Shown: positions 16,609 through 25,884, numbered from the stretch's first letter. The stretch: DNA of 49,868 nucleotides from Clostridia bacterium (GCA_017935905.1 JAGBGO010000066.1:1-49868), one strand, 5' to 3'. The notes: generated by a model not told the origin, from the letters alone. Made by a program: numbers and translations.

Positions 16609-17349
16609 TCAACTGAAACGCAGGCTGATTTCCCCTGCCCGAAGGCTTTTTACCTCGCCGTTCTCCAAGACCACTTTCAAGGAGAAATCCGGCTCCAGAT
16701 CAACAGGGATTCCCGGCATCCAAGTGCCTTCCGCCCCTATTATATGCACCGGGCGATGGAGGCAGCACAGCCGCGCTTTGTAGGCAGGCAAGAAAGGGCA
16801 AGGTTCTACAGTTAAGTTTTGGTAAAGAGGGTAAAATACTTCCAAAAACTTTCGGATCACAGCCTGGGGGTCGCTCACTTGATTGGTCACCGCTCCGGCA
16901 ATATCTTTGATTTCTTCCGGAAATCCGCCTGACGGAGGCGCCAAATTGATGCCGATGCCCAAAACGGCGAACGCTAAATCCGTACCGGACAGACGGGATT
17001 CCGTCAAAATGCCGCAAACCTTCTTCCCTTCCACCAAAATATCGTTGACCCACTTAATCTGCGGGCGGACGCCGAACGTAGACTCTAACGTTTCTGCCAC
17101 GCCCACGGCAGCGGCAGCGGTAATTTTCAGTGCCTGGGAAGGCGGGATGCGAGGGCGTAAAATAATACTCATATACAACCCGGTTCCTTCCGGCGAATAA
17201 AATTTTCGATCCAATCGGCCCCGGCCGGCACTTTGGTGCTTAGCGACCACCACGGTCCATTCCGGTGCACCTTCTGCCGCCATTTCTATGGCGGTTTGGT
17301 TGGTAGATGGAAGCGTATCGTATTGATAGATTCTGTAATCCGGTGTCAT
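16609..17349 (-). CDS. birA: Biotin-[acetyl-CoA-carboxylase] ligase, no DNA-binding domain
   Basis: The 246-residue enzyme activates biotin with ATP and attaches it to carrier-protein lysine. GRGRLDRKF (42-50) is the biotinyl-AMP loop and IKWVNDI holds the catalytic lysine. The N-terminal winged helix of Bacillus and E. coli BirA is absent, so this protein should not repress biotin genes. It lies 60 bases upstream of smpB. AGGAG precedes the ATG at 17347-17349. Confidence 0.93.
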   Translation of the reverse strand: MTPDYRIYQYDTLPSTNQTAIEMAAEGAPEWTVVVAKHQSAGRGRLDRKFYSPEGTGLYMSIILRPRIPPSQALKITAAAAVGVAETLESTFGVRPQIKWVNDILVEGKKVCGILTESRLSGTDLAFAVLGIGINLAPPSGGFPEEIKDIAGAVTNQVSDPQAVIRKFLEVFYPLYQNLTVEPCPFLPAYKARLCCLHRPVHIIGAEGTWMPGIPVDLEPDFSLKVVLENGEVKSLRAGEISLRFS

Positions 17350-17379
17350 ATGCCAAACTCCTGCCTGTAAGATACTTGT

Positions 17380-17408
17380 ATATTATCGCAGAATGGCCGG
17401 GATTTCAA
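17380..17408 (-). promoter_or_regulatory. Promoter of birA
   Basis: TTGAAA (17408-17403), 17 bases, TAATAT (17385-17380) on the minus strand, about 31 bases before the birA start. It is divergent from the suf promoter. Confidence 0.55.
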
Positions 17409-17419
17409 TCCTTTTCACC

Positions 17420-17476
17420 TTGACTATTTTGCCTATTTCGGTATAATTTAGTTTGGTACATTTTATTATACCGAAA
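17420..17476 (+). promoter_or_regulatory. suf promoter overlapped by a 12-bp inverted repeat
   Basis: TTGACT (17420-17425), 16 bases, TATAAT (17442-17447) form a strong promoter. TTTCGGTATAAT (17436-17447), which includes the -10 box, is inverted exactly at 17465-17476 (ATTATACCGAAA) across 17 bases. Because the left arm is upstream of the transcription start it cannot form an RNA hairpin with the right arm, so a protein operator is more likely. The binder is unknown; an Fe-S or iron regulator would fit the genes. Confidence 0.65.
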
Positions 17477-17492
17477 GGCAGTTGAAGATAAG

Positions 17493-18215
17493 ATGCTGAT
17501 ATTAGAAGATATTTCATTTTCCGCACAAACCGAAACGGGACGGAAAGAGATTTTAAATCATATTAACTTGGAAATTGACGACGGTTTTTCCGTAATTACA
17601 GGACCCAACGGCGGCGGTAAATCTACGCTTGCCAAGATTATTGCGGGACTGTACCGGCCTACCTCCGGTAAGATTTATTTTAACGGAGTGGATATTACAG
17701 ACTTGGATATTACAGGCAGAGCCAGAGCCGGCATCAGCTACGCGTTTCAACAGCCGGTGCGTTTTAAGGGCATCACAGTGAAAGACCTGATTACGTTAGC
17801 TTCCGGCAAGGATATCGGCGTATCCGAAGCGTGCGCTTACCTTTCCGAAGTTGGCCTTTGTGCAAGAGATTATATCAACCGGGAAGTCAATGCCAGTTTG
17901 TCCGGCGGTGAATTGAAAAGGATTGAAATTGCTACGGTGCTTGCCCGCGGGACAGGCTTTACCGTATTCGACGAGCCGGAGGCCGGCATCGACCTTTGGA
18001 GTTTCAACAATCTGATTGCAGCTTTTGAGAAAATGCGTGCAGAAACACGCGGCACCATTTTAATCATCTCCCACCAAGAGCGCATTTTGAATATCGCCGA
18101 CCGGATTATTGTGATCGCAAACGGCCAAGTAGAGAAGACCGGCGACAAAGGGCAGATTCTCCCCGGCTTATTCTGCGACGGACAGACCTGCTCCGTGATG
18201 AAAAACAAGATGTGA
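17493..18215 (+). CDS. sufC: Fe-S cluster assembly ATPase SufC
   Basis: The 240-residue ABC ATPase has Walker A GPNGGGKST (37-45), a Q-loop SYAFQQPVRFKG, signature LSGGELKRIEI and Walker B TVFDEPEAGIDLWSF. The ELKRIEI and FDEPEAGID variants are typical of SufC rather than transport ATPases. It powers Fe-S cluster assembly on its SufB partner, encoded ten bases downstream. There is no sufD, sufS or sufU next to it, so this is the minimal SufCB arrangement known from many strict anaerobes and archaea. Confidence 0.92.
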   Translation: MLILEDISFSAQTETGRKEILNHINLEIDDGFSVITGPNGGGKSTLAKIIAGLYRPTSGKIYFNGVDITDLDITGRARAGISYAFQQPVRFKGITVKDLITLASGKDIGVSEACAYLSEVGLCARDYINREVNASLSGGELKRIEIATVLARGTGFTVFDEPEAGIDLWSFNNLIAAFEKMRAETRGTILIISHQERILNIADRIIVIANGQVEKTGDKGQILPGLFCDGQTCSVMKNKM

Positions 18216-18225
18216 GGTGACCACG

Positions 18226-19152
18226 ATGTTAGACTTGAATCAAACAGACTTAAATTTATTAGAAACAGTGGCCGGCATCAGCGACGTGCCCACGGGGGCG
18301 TTCAATATTCGTGCCAACGGAACCTCTGCAGGCAGAGCCAGCAGTGAGAACGTAGAGATCACGCCCAAGATTGACAAACCCGGTATTGATATTCGCATTA
18401 AGCCCGGCACGTTCGGCGAGACCATTTACATTCCCGTGGTGGTCACACAAGACGGACTGCAGGATACGGTTTACAATGATTTTTACATTGGCGAGGCGGC
18501 GGACGTGGTCATCGTAGCCGGTTGCGGCATTCACAATGAAGGCTGCACGGAATCCCGCCACGACGGAATCCACACCTTCCACGTAGAGAAGAACGCCAAA
18601 GTGAAATACGTAGAGAAGCATTACGGCGAGAGCACCGGAGAGGGCACCAACGTAATGAACCCCACCACCCTTGTAGAAATGGCAAAGAACAGTTATTTGG
18701 AAATGGAAACGGTGCAAATTAAAGGCGTAGACTCCACAGACCGTATTACAAAGGCAACTTTGGAAGAAGGCGCCACCTTGATTGTGGGCGAGAAAATTAT
18801 GACCCATGGTGTGCAACATGCCGGCACCGATTTTACCGTAGACTTAAATGGAAAAGGTTCATCTGCCAACATTGTTTCCCGCTCCGTTGCCAAAGACCGC
18901 TCTACCCAAGTATTCGTTTCCAATATTCGCGGCAACAATTTGTGTCACGGACACAGCGAGTGCGATGCGATCGTAATGGACGAGGCCGTGGTTTCCGCCA
19001 TTCCGCAGATTGTGGCCAACTCTGTAGACGCAAGTTTGATTCACGAAGCGGCCATCGGCAAGATTGCAGGAGAGCAGTTGGAGAAACTGATGACGTTGGG
19101 ACTTTCTGAGAAGGAAGCGGAGGAACAAATCATCAACGGTTTCTTGAAATAA
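18226..19152 (+). CDS. sufB: Minimal SufB/SufD-type scaffold protein
   Basis: The 308-residue protein is the beta-helix SufBD core: GCGIHNEGCTESRHDGIHTFHVEKNA, then the C-terminal GHSECDAIVMDEAV, SLIHEAAIGKIAGEQLEKLMTLGLSEKEAEEQII. It is much shorter than the 460-residue SufB of SufBCD systems and fits the two-component SufBC form. The ATG at 18226 is preferred to a GTG at 18217, since GAGGTG is six bases before it. It would build Fe-S clusters with SufC. Cys and His residues in GCGIHNEGC and HGHSECD are candidate cluster ligands (inference). Confidence 0.9.
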   Translation: MLDLNQTDLNLLETVAGISDVPTGAFNIRANGTSAGRASSENVEITPKIDKPGIDIRIKPGTFGETIYIPVVVTQDGLQDTVYNDFYIGEAADVVIVAGCGIHNEGCTESRHDGIHTFHVEKNAKVKYVEKHYGESTGEGTNVMNPTTLVEMAKNSYLEMETVQIKGVDSTDRITKATLEEGATLIVGEKIMTHGVQHAGTDFTVDLNGKGSSANIVSRSVAKDRSTQVFVSNIRGNNLCHGHSECDAIVMDEAVVSAIPQIVANSVDASLIHEAAIGKIAGEQLEKLMTLGLSEKEAEEQIINGFLK

Positions 19153-19155
19153 CAG

Positions 19156-19183
19156 TTGACATTTTACTGTAAAAAAGGTACTC
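19156..19183 (+). promoter_or_regulatory. Possible flavodoxin promoter
   Basis: A perfect TTGACA (19156-19161) directly after the sufB stop is followed 17 bases on by a weak TACTCT (19179-19184). The palindromic TTTACTGTAAA lies in the spacer (19163-19173), a possible operator. Start of flavodoxin is 70 bases downstream. Confidence 0.45.
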
Positions 19184-19250
19184 TATATAGGTAGATTTAC
19201 AGCAAATAAACGAAACGTGAGGCGCTTGCCTGAAAGGAGTTTCATTTAGA

Positions 19251-19805
19251 ATGAAGAAGTTAGTTTTATACTGCAGTATCGACGGAAATACCGACGCGGT
19301 TGCCCGCGCAATTGCGAAGGAAGTAGACGCAGACTTGGCCCGTTTGGTTCGTGTTAAGCGCGTAAAGGGTTTTGGTTTCTTTAACAATTTAAAGCTTCGC
19401 AGCGAAGTTATGAGAAAGAAGAAGCCGGATATCTTCCCTTTCAAATGGGACCCTCGTGACTACGACCTGATTTACATCGGTACCCCCGTATGGTACGACT
19501 CCTACAACCCGGTATACAATACGTTGTTTAACGTTATTAAGATTTACGACAGAAAGATTGCTTTGTTCTCTACCGGTATGAACGAAGAAGGCAAAGCACT
19601 GACCAAGCTTTCCAACGACTGGTTGAAAGAATCCGTACTCCTTGGCACCAAGCACTGCATTGAGCCCATTTGGGAAGACGAAGAGTCTCAGACCGAAGCC
19701 ATCTTAGCCGATATGGCATCTTGGGCAAAGGGTATTGCAGATACTGCCGAGAAGATGATCGAAGAGGAAGAGTTGGAGCGTCGTAAGACCATCTACAAAT
19801 TCTAA
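19251..19805 (+). CDS. Flavodoxin-family protein
   Basis: The 184-residue protein starts KKLVLYCSIDGNTDAVARAIA, an FMN phosphate-binding loop, and has YIGTPVWYDSYNPVYNTL around the isoalloxazine site. It likely carries electrons in the cytoplasm; related proteins include flavodoxins and some NAD(P)H-quinone reductases. Its place after sufCB fits iron limitation, where flavodoxins replace ferredoxin (inference). AAAGGAG precedes the ATG. The C-terminus is Glu/Lys-rich. Confidence 0.85.
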   Translation: MKKLVLYCSIDGNTDAVARAIAKEVDADLARLVRVKRVKGFGFFNNLKLRSEVMRKKKPDIFPFKWDPRDYDLIYIGTPVWYDSYNPVYNTLFNVIKIYDRKIALFSTGMNEEGKALTKLSNDWLKESVLLGTKHCIEPIWEDEESQTEAILADMASWAKGIADTAEKMIEEEELERRKTIYKF

Positions 19806-19806
19806 T

Positions 19807-20574
19807 ATGATGGAACTGTACCCACTGCCGGCAGATTGGAAAGAAATGAAGATCCGTCCTTACAAGAAGGACCTGCCCTATTCGTATACGTGTGGTGTAT
19901 TCCCGACAATCGAGCTGATGGACCATTGTCCATCAGCTGTTTTTCGTGTTCTTCTCTCCGAGAAGATTGGCAAAGGCGGCGATTTGATACGGGAGCGCGC
20001 TTCCAAGCGCGGCATTCCTGTGGTGGTAGACGACAAAACGATTGCACGGCTCTCTCCAAAGGAGAATTGTTTTGCTATCGGTGTCTTCACCAAATACGAA
20101 CAAACCCTGGACGCACGCCGCAATCACATTGTACTTGTAAATCCTTCGGATATGGGCAATCTGGGCACCATTATTCGTACGTTAACCGCTTTTGGCTTTC
20201 AGGATTTAGCCATGATTCGACCCTGCGCAGACGTGTTTGATCCCAGAGTGATTCGTGCTTCTATGGGTGCTGCTTTTCGCATCCGCGTGTCTATGTACGA
20301 CACCTTCGATGCGTACCAAAAGATTTGCGGCGATCGGGATTTTTACCCCTTTATGTTAAACGGAAGGCCTATGGAGGAACTGGTTTTCACCAAGACAGAC
20401 AAGCCCTATTCCCTGCTCTTTGGAAACGAATCCAGCGGGCTTCCGGATCATTTCTTATCACTGGGCACGCCGGTGCGCATTACCCATGAGAACACGGTGG
20501 ATTCTTTGAATTTGACCATCGCAGCCGGTATCGGCATCCATTGGTTCACCCACAGAAAGGAGACGGAACAATGA
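19807..20574 (+). CDS. SpoU/TrmH-family RNA 2'-O-methyltransferase (first copy)
   Basis: The 255-residue protein shows the three SpoU motifs in its second half: NPSDMGNLGTIIRT, LLFGNESSGLP, and ITHENTVDSLNLTIAAGIGIH, which form the knotted SAM site. The first 110 residues form a substrate-binding domain with little family similarity. The RNA target (tRNA or rRNA ribose) cannot be told from sequence. The ATG is one base after the flavodoxin stop, and its end overlaps the second methyltransferase. Confidence 0.85.
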   Translation: MMELYPLPADWKEMKIRPYKKDLPYSYTCGVFPTIELMDHCPSAVFRVLLSEKIGKGGDLIRERASKRGIPVVVDDKTIARLSPKENCFAIGVFTKYEQTLDARRNHIVLVNPSDMGNLGTIIRTLTAFGFQDLAMIRPCADVFDPRVIRASMGAAFRIRVSMYDTFDAYQKICGDRDFYPFMLNGRPMEELVFTKTDKPYSLLFGNESSGLPDHFLSLGTPVRITHENTVDSLNLTIAAGIGIHWFTHRKETEQ

Positions 20575-21413
20575 TTCTTTCTAAGTTAATTGCAGACAAA
20601 GCCACCATTTTAGGCGTAGCTTCCGAAGAAATCAAAGAAGCCCGGGATTTGTATGCAGGTCGCAAAGTGGGAAACAGCCGCCTGTTTGTGTGTGAGGGTT
20701 TATGGGCTGCGGACAAGTTAGTGGAGAAAGGCATCCCGGTTAGAAGGGTGTTTTTTGACAACACCTATTTTCCGGAGCGGGCAAGTGAGAAAGAACAGAA
20801 ACAGTTAGCCGGCATTTTACAGGTTTGCTCGGAAGCCTACAGCATTTCCCCCAAAGCCTGCAGCAAAATCAGCGACCGGGACGGCGCCGACATTTGCTTT
20901 ATCGTGGCAGAAATGCCTTCCTACACGCTGGACGATATTCCCCTTTCTGACAATATGATCACCATTATTTTAGACGGACAGGAGCAACCGGGAAATGTGG
21001 GTGCCATTCTTCGTTCTTTAGATGGGGCCGGTGGCACGTTTGCCATTATGACCAACCGTCGGGTGCGTTTAACCCACAGCCGTTTAATTCGTTCCAGTTT
21101 GGGCGCCGCATTTATGATGCCCGTGGTGGAGGTCCCCATGGAAGAACTGGCCGCTTGGCTTTTGGAGAAAGGCTTCCGTTTGGTTCTAACAGACCTGACT
21201 GCCACCAAGTCTTATTGCGATATAGACCATAAGGGCCGCATTGCCATTGTGGCGGGCAATGAATATTTGGGCATTTCAGATTACTGGCGTCATCTTCCCA
21301 ATGCAGAGCCAATCATTATTCCTATGCTTGGAAGTGTGGAATCCTTAAACGTAGGCTTTGCTTCCACTTTAGTTGCCTACGACATAGGCCTCAAGCAGAA
21401 AAATTTGAAATAA
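20571..21413 (+). CDS. SpoU/TrmH-family RNA 2'-O-methyltransferase (second copy)
   Basis: The 280-residue protein has an L30e-like N-terminal domain (LYAGRKVGNSRLFVCEG) and the SpoU motifs ILDGQEQPGNVGAILRS, IAIVAGNEYLGIS, IPMLGSVESLNVGFASTLVAYDI. It overlaps the first methyltransferase by four bases (ATGA at 20571), so the ATG there is chosen over one inside the upstream gene. The two proteins share the fold but little else, so they are probably not a recent duplication; a heterodimer is possible. Confidence 0.87.
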   Translation: MILSKLIADKATILGVASEEIKEARDLYAGRKVGNSRLFVCEGLWAADKLVEKGIPVRRVFFDNTYFPERASEKEQKQLAGILQVCSEAYSISPKACSKISDRDGADICFIVAEMPSYTLDDIPLSDNMITIILDGQEQPGNVGAILRSLDGAGGTFAIMTNRRVRLTHSRLIRSSLGAAFMMPVVEVPMEELAAWLLEKGFRLVLTDLTATKSYCDIDHKGRIAIVAGNEYLGISDYWRHLPNAEPIIIPMLGSVESLNVGFASTLVAYDIGLKQKNLK

Positions 21414-21426
21414 GGGTAAAAAAATT

Positions 21427-21497
21427 TGGTACAGGTAAAAATTTTTTTGTCTGTACCAAAAAATTTGGTACAGGTAGAAAATTTTCCGCCTGTACCA
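21427..21497. repeat. Array D: two 32-bp palindromic units (TGGTACAG...CTGTACCA)
   Basis: Units 21427-21458 and 21466-21497 are each 32 bp, seven bases apart, in the gap between the convergent methyltransferase and rpoD genes. Ends pair perfectly (TGGTACAG/CTGTACCA, nine bases in the second) and both centres are A then T-rich. T-rich flanks make each unit a likely two-way terminator; the doubled unit and its shape match the other arrays. Confidence 0.85.
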
Positions 21498-21513
21498 AAA
21501 CTTTTTATAAAGA

Positions 21514-23130
21514 TTAATCAATATAGTCCTTGAGCTTCTTGCTTCTGCTGGGATGACGCAGTTTCCGGAGGGCTTTGGCTTCAATCTGACGAATACGCTC
21601 ACGGGTTACGTTAAATTCACGGCCAACTTCTTCCAACGTGCGTTGACGTCCGTCCTCTAAACCAAAACGAAGTTTCAAAACTTTCTGTTCACGAGGGGTC
21701 AAAGACTGAAGCACTTCCATAAGCTGTTCCCGAAGCAAAGTAGATGCGGCGCTGTCAGAAGGTGCCGGCGCATCGTCATCAGGAATGAAGTCGCCGATAT
21801 GGCTGTCTTCCTCCTCGCCCACCGGGGTTTCCAAGGAAACGGGATCCTGGGAAATTTTAATAATCTCCCGCACCTTATCTACGCTCATGCCCATTTCTTC
21901 TGCAATTTGCTCCGGCGTAGGATCTTTACCCAATTCTTGAGAAAGTTGACGAGATACACGGTGAAGTTTATGAATAGTTTCCACCATGTGTACGGGAATA
22001 CGAATGGTACGGGCTTGGTCCGCAATGGCTCTTGTAATGGCCTGGCGAATCCACCAAGTTGCATAGGTACTGAACTTGTAGCCTTTCTGATAATCGAATT
22101 TCTCTACGGCTTTCAAAAGGCCCAAGTTACCTTCTTGGATCAAATCCAAGAACTGCATGCCTTTTCCCACGTAACGCTTGGCAATGCTGACAACGAGACG
22201 CAAGTTGGCTTCGTTCAAACGCTGCTTTGCACTTTCGTCACCTTGCTCAATGGCAATGGCCAATTTAACCTCTTCTTCAGCGGAAAGCAAAGGTACCTTG
22301 CCAATTTCCTTTAAGTACATACGGACGTGGTCTTCTAAGCCAACGCCGTCTGCCAGACTGTCAAAATCTGCATCAGGGCGTTTTTCTTCCCCATTTCCAT
22401 CCAGGTCGCCAATGACGTTGATGCCCATTTGTTCAGCCACTTCGTAAATCTTCTCCATGACTTCGGCATCCATTTCCATTTCGTCCATAACCGCATTGAT
22501 TTCGTCAAAAGTCAGCACGCCTTTAGCTTTGCCACGCTCCAAAAGACCAGTTACCAAAGCGTTGCCTTCAAAATAACTCTTGTCCACAGAATCTCCGTGG
22601 GAAGCAGGGCGATAATGATCGTCCTGGTCATCTTTGCCGTAATCTTCATTACTTCCGGAAGCATACGCATCATCAGGCACTTTCATATTTGTAATATCTT
22701 CCAGATCTTCTTCAAAGTCCGCATCCTCAAACTCCATAGAATCCGGATCCAATGCATCAGCAGCAGCCTCGAACTGTGCCTCAATGGCTGCGTCGTCCAA
22801 TTCTTCATCTGCAAACAAATCATCGTCGGAATAGTCGTCAAAGGACTTTTCCGCTTCTTCTGAAACCTCCGGAATAAGATCTTCTGCAATTTCAGGTGTA
22901 GGCTCTGCTTTCTTCTTCGTGCTCTTCTTCGCCGGTTTGGCAGCCGTTTTTTCTTCTGTCGCGGGCACTGCCTCTTGAACCTCAATTTCCGGTACTTCGG
23001 TAGCTTCCGTTTTCTTCTTTGCAGGTGTTTTCTTGCTTGTTTTCTTAGCAGGTTTCTCTGCTGCAGGTGCGACAATTTCTGCCGCAACTGTTTCTTCCAC
23101 TTGAACGTTTTCTGCTTTCTTCTTTGCCAT
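21514..23130 (-). CDS. rpoD: RNA polymerase primary sigma factor
   Basis: The 538-residue sigma-70 has region 2 ([33 protein letters not shown]), region 3 ([13 protein letters not shown]) and region 4 ([30 protein letters not shown]). It recognises -35/-10 promoters of the kind found throughout this window. The first 185 residues are a Lys/Ala/Glu-rich then acidic extension with no order expected ([12 protein letters not shown], repeated TKKKAEPT), long for a Clostridia SigA, followed by a region-1.1-like block. It follows dnaG by six bases, the classical macromolecular-synthesis pair. Confidence 0.96.
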   Translation of the reverse strand: MAKKKAENVQVEETVAAEIVAPAAEKPAKKTSKKTPAKKKTEATEVPEIEVQEAVPATEEKTAAKPAKKSTKKKAEPTPEIAEDLIPEVSEEAEKSFDDYSDDDLFADEELDDAAIEAQFEAAADALDPDSMEFEDADFEEDLEDITNMKVPDDAYASGSNEDYGKDDQDDHYRPASHGDSVDKSYFEGNALVTGLLERGKAKGVLTFDEINAVMDEMEMDAEVMEKIYEVAEQMGINVIGDLDGNGEEKRPDADFDSLADGVGLEDHVRMYLKEIGKVPLLSAEEEVKLAIAIEQGDESAKQRLNEANLRLVVSIAKRYVGKGMQFLDLIQEGNLGLLKAVEKFDYQKGYKFSTYATWWIRQAITRAIADQARTIRIPVHMVETIHKLHRVSRQLSQELGKDPTPEQIAEEMGMSVDKVREIIKISQDPVSLETPVGEEEDSHIGDFIPDDDAPAPSDSAASTLLREQLMEVLQSLTPREQKVLKLRFGLEDGRQRTLEEVGREFNVTRERIRQIEAKALRKLRHPSRSKKLKDYID

Positions 23131-23136
23131 TTCGTA

Positions 23137-24957
23137 TTACCTCTTTCCGCTTTGTGTAGTCCCTTTGGATGCTACGTCTAATTTGTGTATCTCTTCCATT
23201 AATTTTCGTTTTTCTTGCATATCTTCCGCATCTGCCATCCGTTTCATCAGCGTTTGCCTGCGCATCAGCATACTGCAGCGATTCAAACGATCTAATATTT
23301 CGGATACAGGCGTGCCTTCCGGCGCTGCATCCCACGCTTTCATCACGTCGGCAGCACCATCTAAAGACGCAGAAGCCAGTACCGCATCCCGGCCGATGCC
23401 TTGGCCTTCCGTATGCCGTGCCACCAGTTTTTGGTACAATTCCAAATTGTCCGGAATCAGAAATTCATACGCCTTTCCTTGCATAAACTTGGTAAACTCC
23501 CGCACGTTGTCGGAAAGACATAAGATCAACCGTTTCTCCAATTTATCAATTTCAATTTCCGTTTTGGAAAGAACTTGCGTTTCCGCTTCTTTCTTGGCTT
23601 GTACAGGTGTTTTAATCGCAGACCGCACCCGACTGTCTTCTTGAAGACCTTGCAAAGTCTTGCCGCCGGACACACTCTCTACGTCCTGACGAAGGGCTTC
23701 TCGATCCGCACCGTATTGATTGCTGACTTCCTGGATATAGTGGGCTCTGGCAGATGCGGTAGGTTCTTTCCCGATAATCATCGCTGCCCGATTCAAAAAT
23801 TCCACTTTGGAAGCAGGGCTGTCCGGGGGAAACTCCTGAGCCAGCTTTTCAATTTTGAAAGATACCAAAGATTTGGCCTTGTCCACCACTTTCATAAAGT
23901 CATCTGCGGTATGCACCCGCAAGAATTCGTCCGGATCTTTCACTTTTCCGTCCACCACACTTAGATCCAAGACTTTTACCCGCAGTCCTTGAGCGGCTAA
24001 AATATCCAGACCTCGAATGGTGGCATTCTGCCCGGCGCCGTCCGCATCGTAGCCGATGAGCACTTCATCGAAGTAGCGTTTCAGCAATCGGGCTTGGTTC
24101 TGGGTAAGGGCTGTTCCTAAAGAGGCAACCGCCCAGCAAATTCCTTTTTGGTGAAGGGCAATACAATCCATATACCCCTCTACAATAATCACCCGCTTGG
24201 AATTTGCCTTCCGAGCAAAGTTCAAGCCGTAAAGGTGATACCCTTTACTGTACGCCGGATTCTCCGGAGAGTTCAAATATTTAGGTTTCGAGTCGTCCAG
24301 CACACGGCCACCGAAGGCAATGACGTTTCCGGATACGTCAAAAATCGGAAACATCACACGATTGCGGAAACGGTCGTAGTATCGGGATTTCTCCTCGGAT
24401 TTCAGCACCAATCCCGCCTGCAACAAAAACTCCGGTTTCAGTGCCAGAGCGCCTTCCGTACAGAATTTCAGTAAATCTCCCCAAGAATCATTGGCAAAAC
24501 CAAGGCCAAATTTCTTGACGATTTCAACAGGAATGCCTCTGCGCTTAAAATATTCCTGTGCCACCACCGACTTCTTCAAATTCTCGTAAAAGAATCGGGC
24601 TGCTGTCTTATTAAGCGAAAGAATATCATTCTTCAATTTCAGTTTCTCATCATCCGGACCTTTTCCATCGTAACGAATGCGAATTCCTACACGGTTTGCG
24701 AGAAATTCAATGGCGCCTACGTAGTCCAAACTCTCCGCAAGCATAATAAAGTGAATCACGTTGCCGCCTTTGCCGCAACCGAAACACTTAAAAATCTGTT
24801 TGCTCTCATTTACGGAGAAGGATGCCGTCTTCTCATTGTGAAAAGGACACAGTCCCCAGTCATTGCCGCCTTTGCGAGTCAACTTCACGTATTCACTTAC
24901 AACGGAAACAATATCGTTCCGTTCAATAATTTCATCAATCTGAGATTGGGGAATCAC
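23137..24957 (-). CDS. dnaG: DNA primase
   Basis: The 606-residue primase has the N-terminal zinc finger CPFH...CFGCGKGGN (about 40-66), the RNA-polymerase basic domain, and TOPRIM motifs VIIVEGYMDCIALHQ and IGYDADGAGQNA. The C-terminal part that binds DnaB helicase is shorter and less conserved. A GTG at 24955-24957 is preferred: AAAGGAG stands nine bases before it, whereas the upstream TTG touches that site. It makes RNA primers at the replication fork. Confidence 0.96.
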   Translation of the reverse strand: MIPQSQIDEIIERNDIVSVVSEYVKLTRKGGNDWGLCPFHNEKTASFSVNESKQIFKCFGCGKGGNVIHFIMLAESLDYVGAIEFLANRVGIRIRYDGKGPDDEKLKLKNDILSLNKTAARFFYENLKKSVVAQEYFKRRGIPVEIVKKFGLGFANDSWGDLLKFCTEGALALKPEFLLQAGLVLKSEEKSRYYDRFRNRVMFPIFDVSGNVIAFGGRVLDDSKPKYLNSPENPAYSKGYHLYGLNFARKANSKRVIIVEGYMDCIALHQKGICWAVASLGTALTQNQARLLKRYFDEVLIGYDADGAGQNATIRGLDILAAQGLRVKVLDLSVVDGKVKDPDEFLRVHTADDFMKVVDKAKSLVSFKIEKLAQEFPPDSPASKVEFLNRAAMIIGKEPTASARAHYIQEVSNQYGADREALRQDVESVSGGKTLQGLQEDSRVRSAIKTPVQAKKEAETQVLSKTEIEIDKLEKRLILCLSDNVREFTKFMQGKAYEFLIPDNLELYQKLVARHTEGQGIGRDAVLASASLDGAADVMKAWDAAPEGTPVSEILDRLNRCSMLMRRQTLMKRMADAEDMQEKRKLMEEIHKLDVASKGTTQSGKR

Positions 24958-25068
24958 GTAGGTCAACTCCTTTCAAAACAGCATAAAGACGCTAGCCAAG
25001 AACGCCGTCTAATTATTATTCGCCGTCCTTTGGCAAAAATCCTTGTACAATCTTACAATTTTTTGCAA

Positions 25069-25884
25069 TTAATCTTCAAATACGGAAAAACGGAAACCTT
25101 CCAGGATGGATTTGAACACTTTTTGGTGGGCCGCATAGGCATTTTCTTCCTCGGTGTGGAGTCCTTCATAGACGATTACGTAATAATTGCTGGCACGAAC
25201 AGTCACGTAAACGTCTGCGGTGTACGTGTGGGCATCAGCTTTCCGTTCGTAGGTAAAATGGCGGAACGTGATATCCGAGGTCTCATAATTGGAAATTTCT
25301 TCTCCAAAAGTGCAATTTTGAAAGCCGTTTGCCGCTTTCATAGAAGCATACACGTCACCGGTAATCTTCTCTAATAAAGCTAAATCGGTCTTGTTCTCAA
25401 CTTCTGTCAAATCATCGGACAAAACCGGACCTTCAGCAGGATGATCCTTCATCCACTGTTTCTGCGCCGCATCGTACGCACCATAATAGAAACTGGCCGT
25501 CAAAGACGTATCTCGAACCAGATCAGAAACCGCATCCGGGGTTTGAGAAGGTTTCGGCGCATCGGTGTGCAGCACCTGTACCAAAGGATAAAGCTCCAAC
25601 ACCAGATGCTTAGATTCATCTAACATAAAGCCGTTGGTATCGGCATTTACATACCACTTGTCCGGATAATACAGGCGGAAGAAGAATCGGGAAGCATTGC
25701 ATTTGTTCTTGTAAATGCCCTGCTCCTCGTCAGATGTGAAGGTGTCGTTGGTCTCAACGTAAGAAACAATCGAGCGAACAGACATCACCAGCACCATAAT
25801 CACGATTACCAAGATAATCAGATAAAGGAGCGTAGTCTTGCGCTGTTGCCAAATGCTTTGTGCTTTTGTTTTCTTCTTGCCCAT
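25069..25884 (-). CDS. Membrane-anchored extracytoplasmic protein of unknown function
   Basis: The 271-residue protein has a short basic start, one transmembrane helix (about 18-40, TTLLYLIILVIVIMVLVM) and an outside domain of about 230 residues. That domain has FRLYYPDKWYVN near 70, reminiscent of PsbP/DUF-like lipoproteins that often begin with a YPxxW segment, but I cannot assign a family. GAGGTGAGG precedes the ATG. It is divergent from the thiamine kinase gene and upstream of dnaG with a 111-base gap. Confidence 0.75.
   Translation of the reverse strand: MGKKKTKAQSIWQQRKTTLLYLIILVIVIMVLVMSVRSIVSYVETNDTFTSDEEQGIYKNKCNASRFFFRLYYPDKWYVNADTNGFMLDESKHLVLELYPLVQVLHTDAPKPSQTPDAVSDLVRDTSLTASFYYGAYDAAQKQWMKDHPAEGPVLSDDLTEVENKTDLALLEKITGDVYASMKAANGFQNCTFGEEISNYETSDITFRHFTYERKADAHTYTADVYVTVRASNYYVIVYEGLHTEEENAYAAHQKVFKSILEGFRFSVFED

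Noticed and set aside
21799..22863. Plus-strand frames opposite rpoD
   Set aside because: They are shadows of the conserved sigma-factor gene; no initiation signals.
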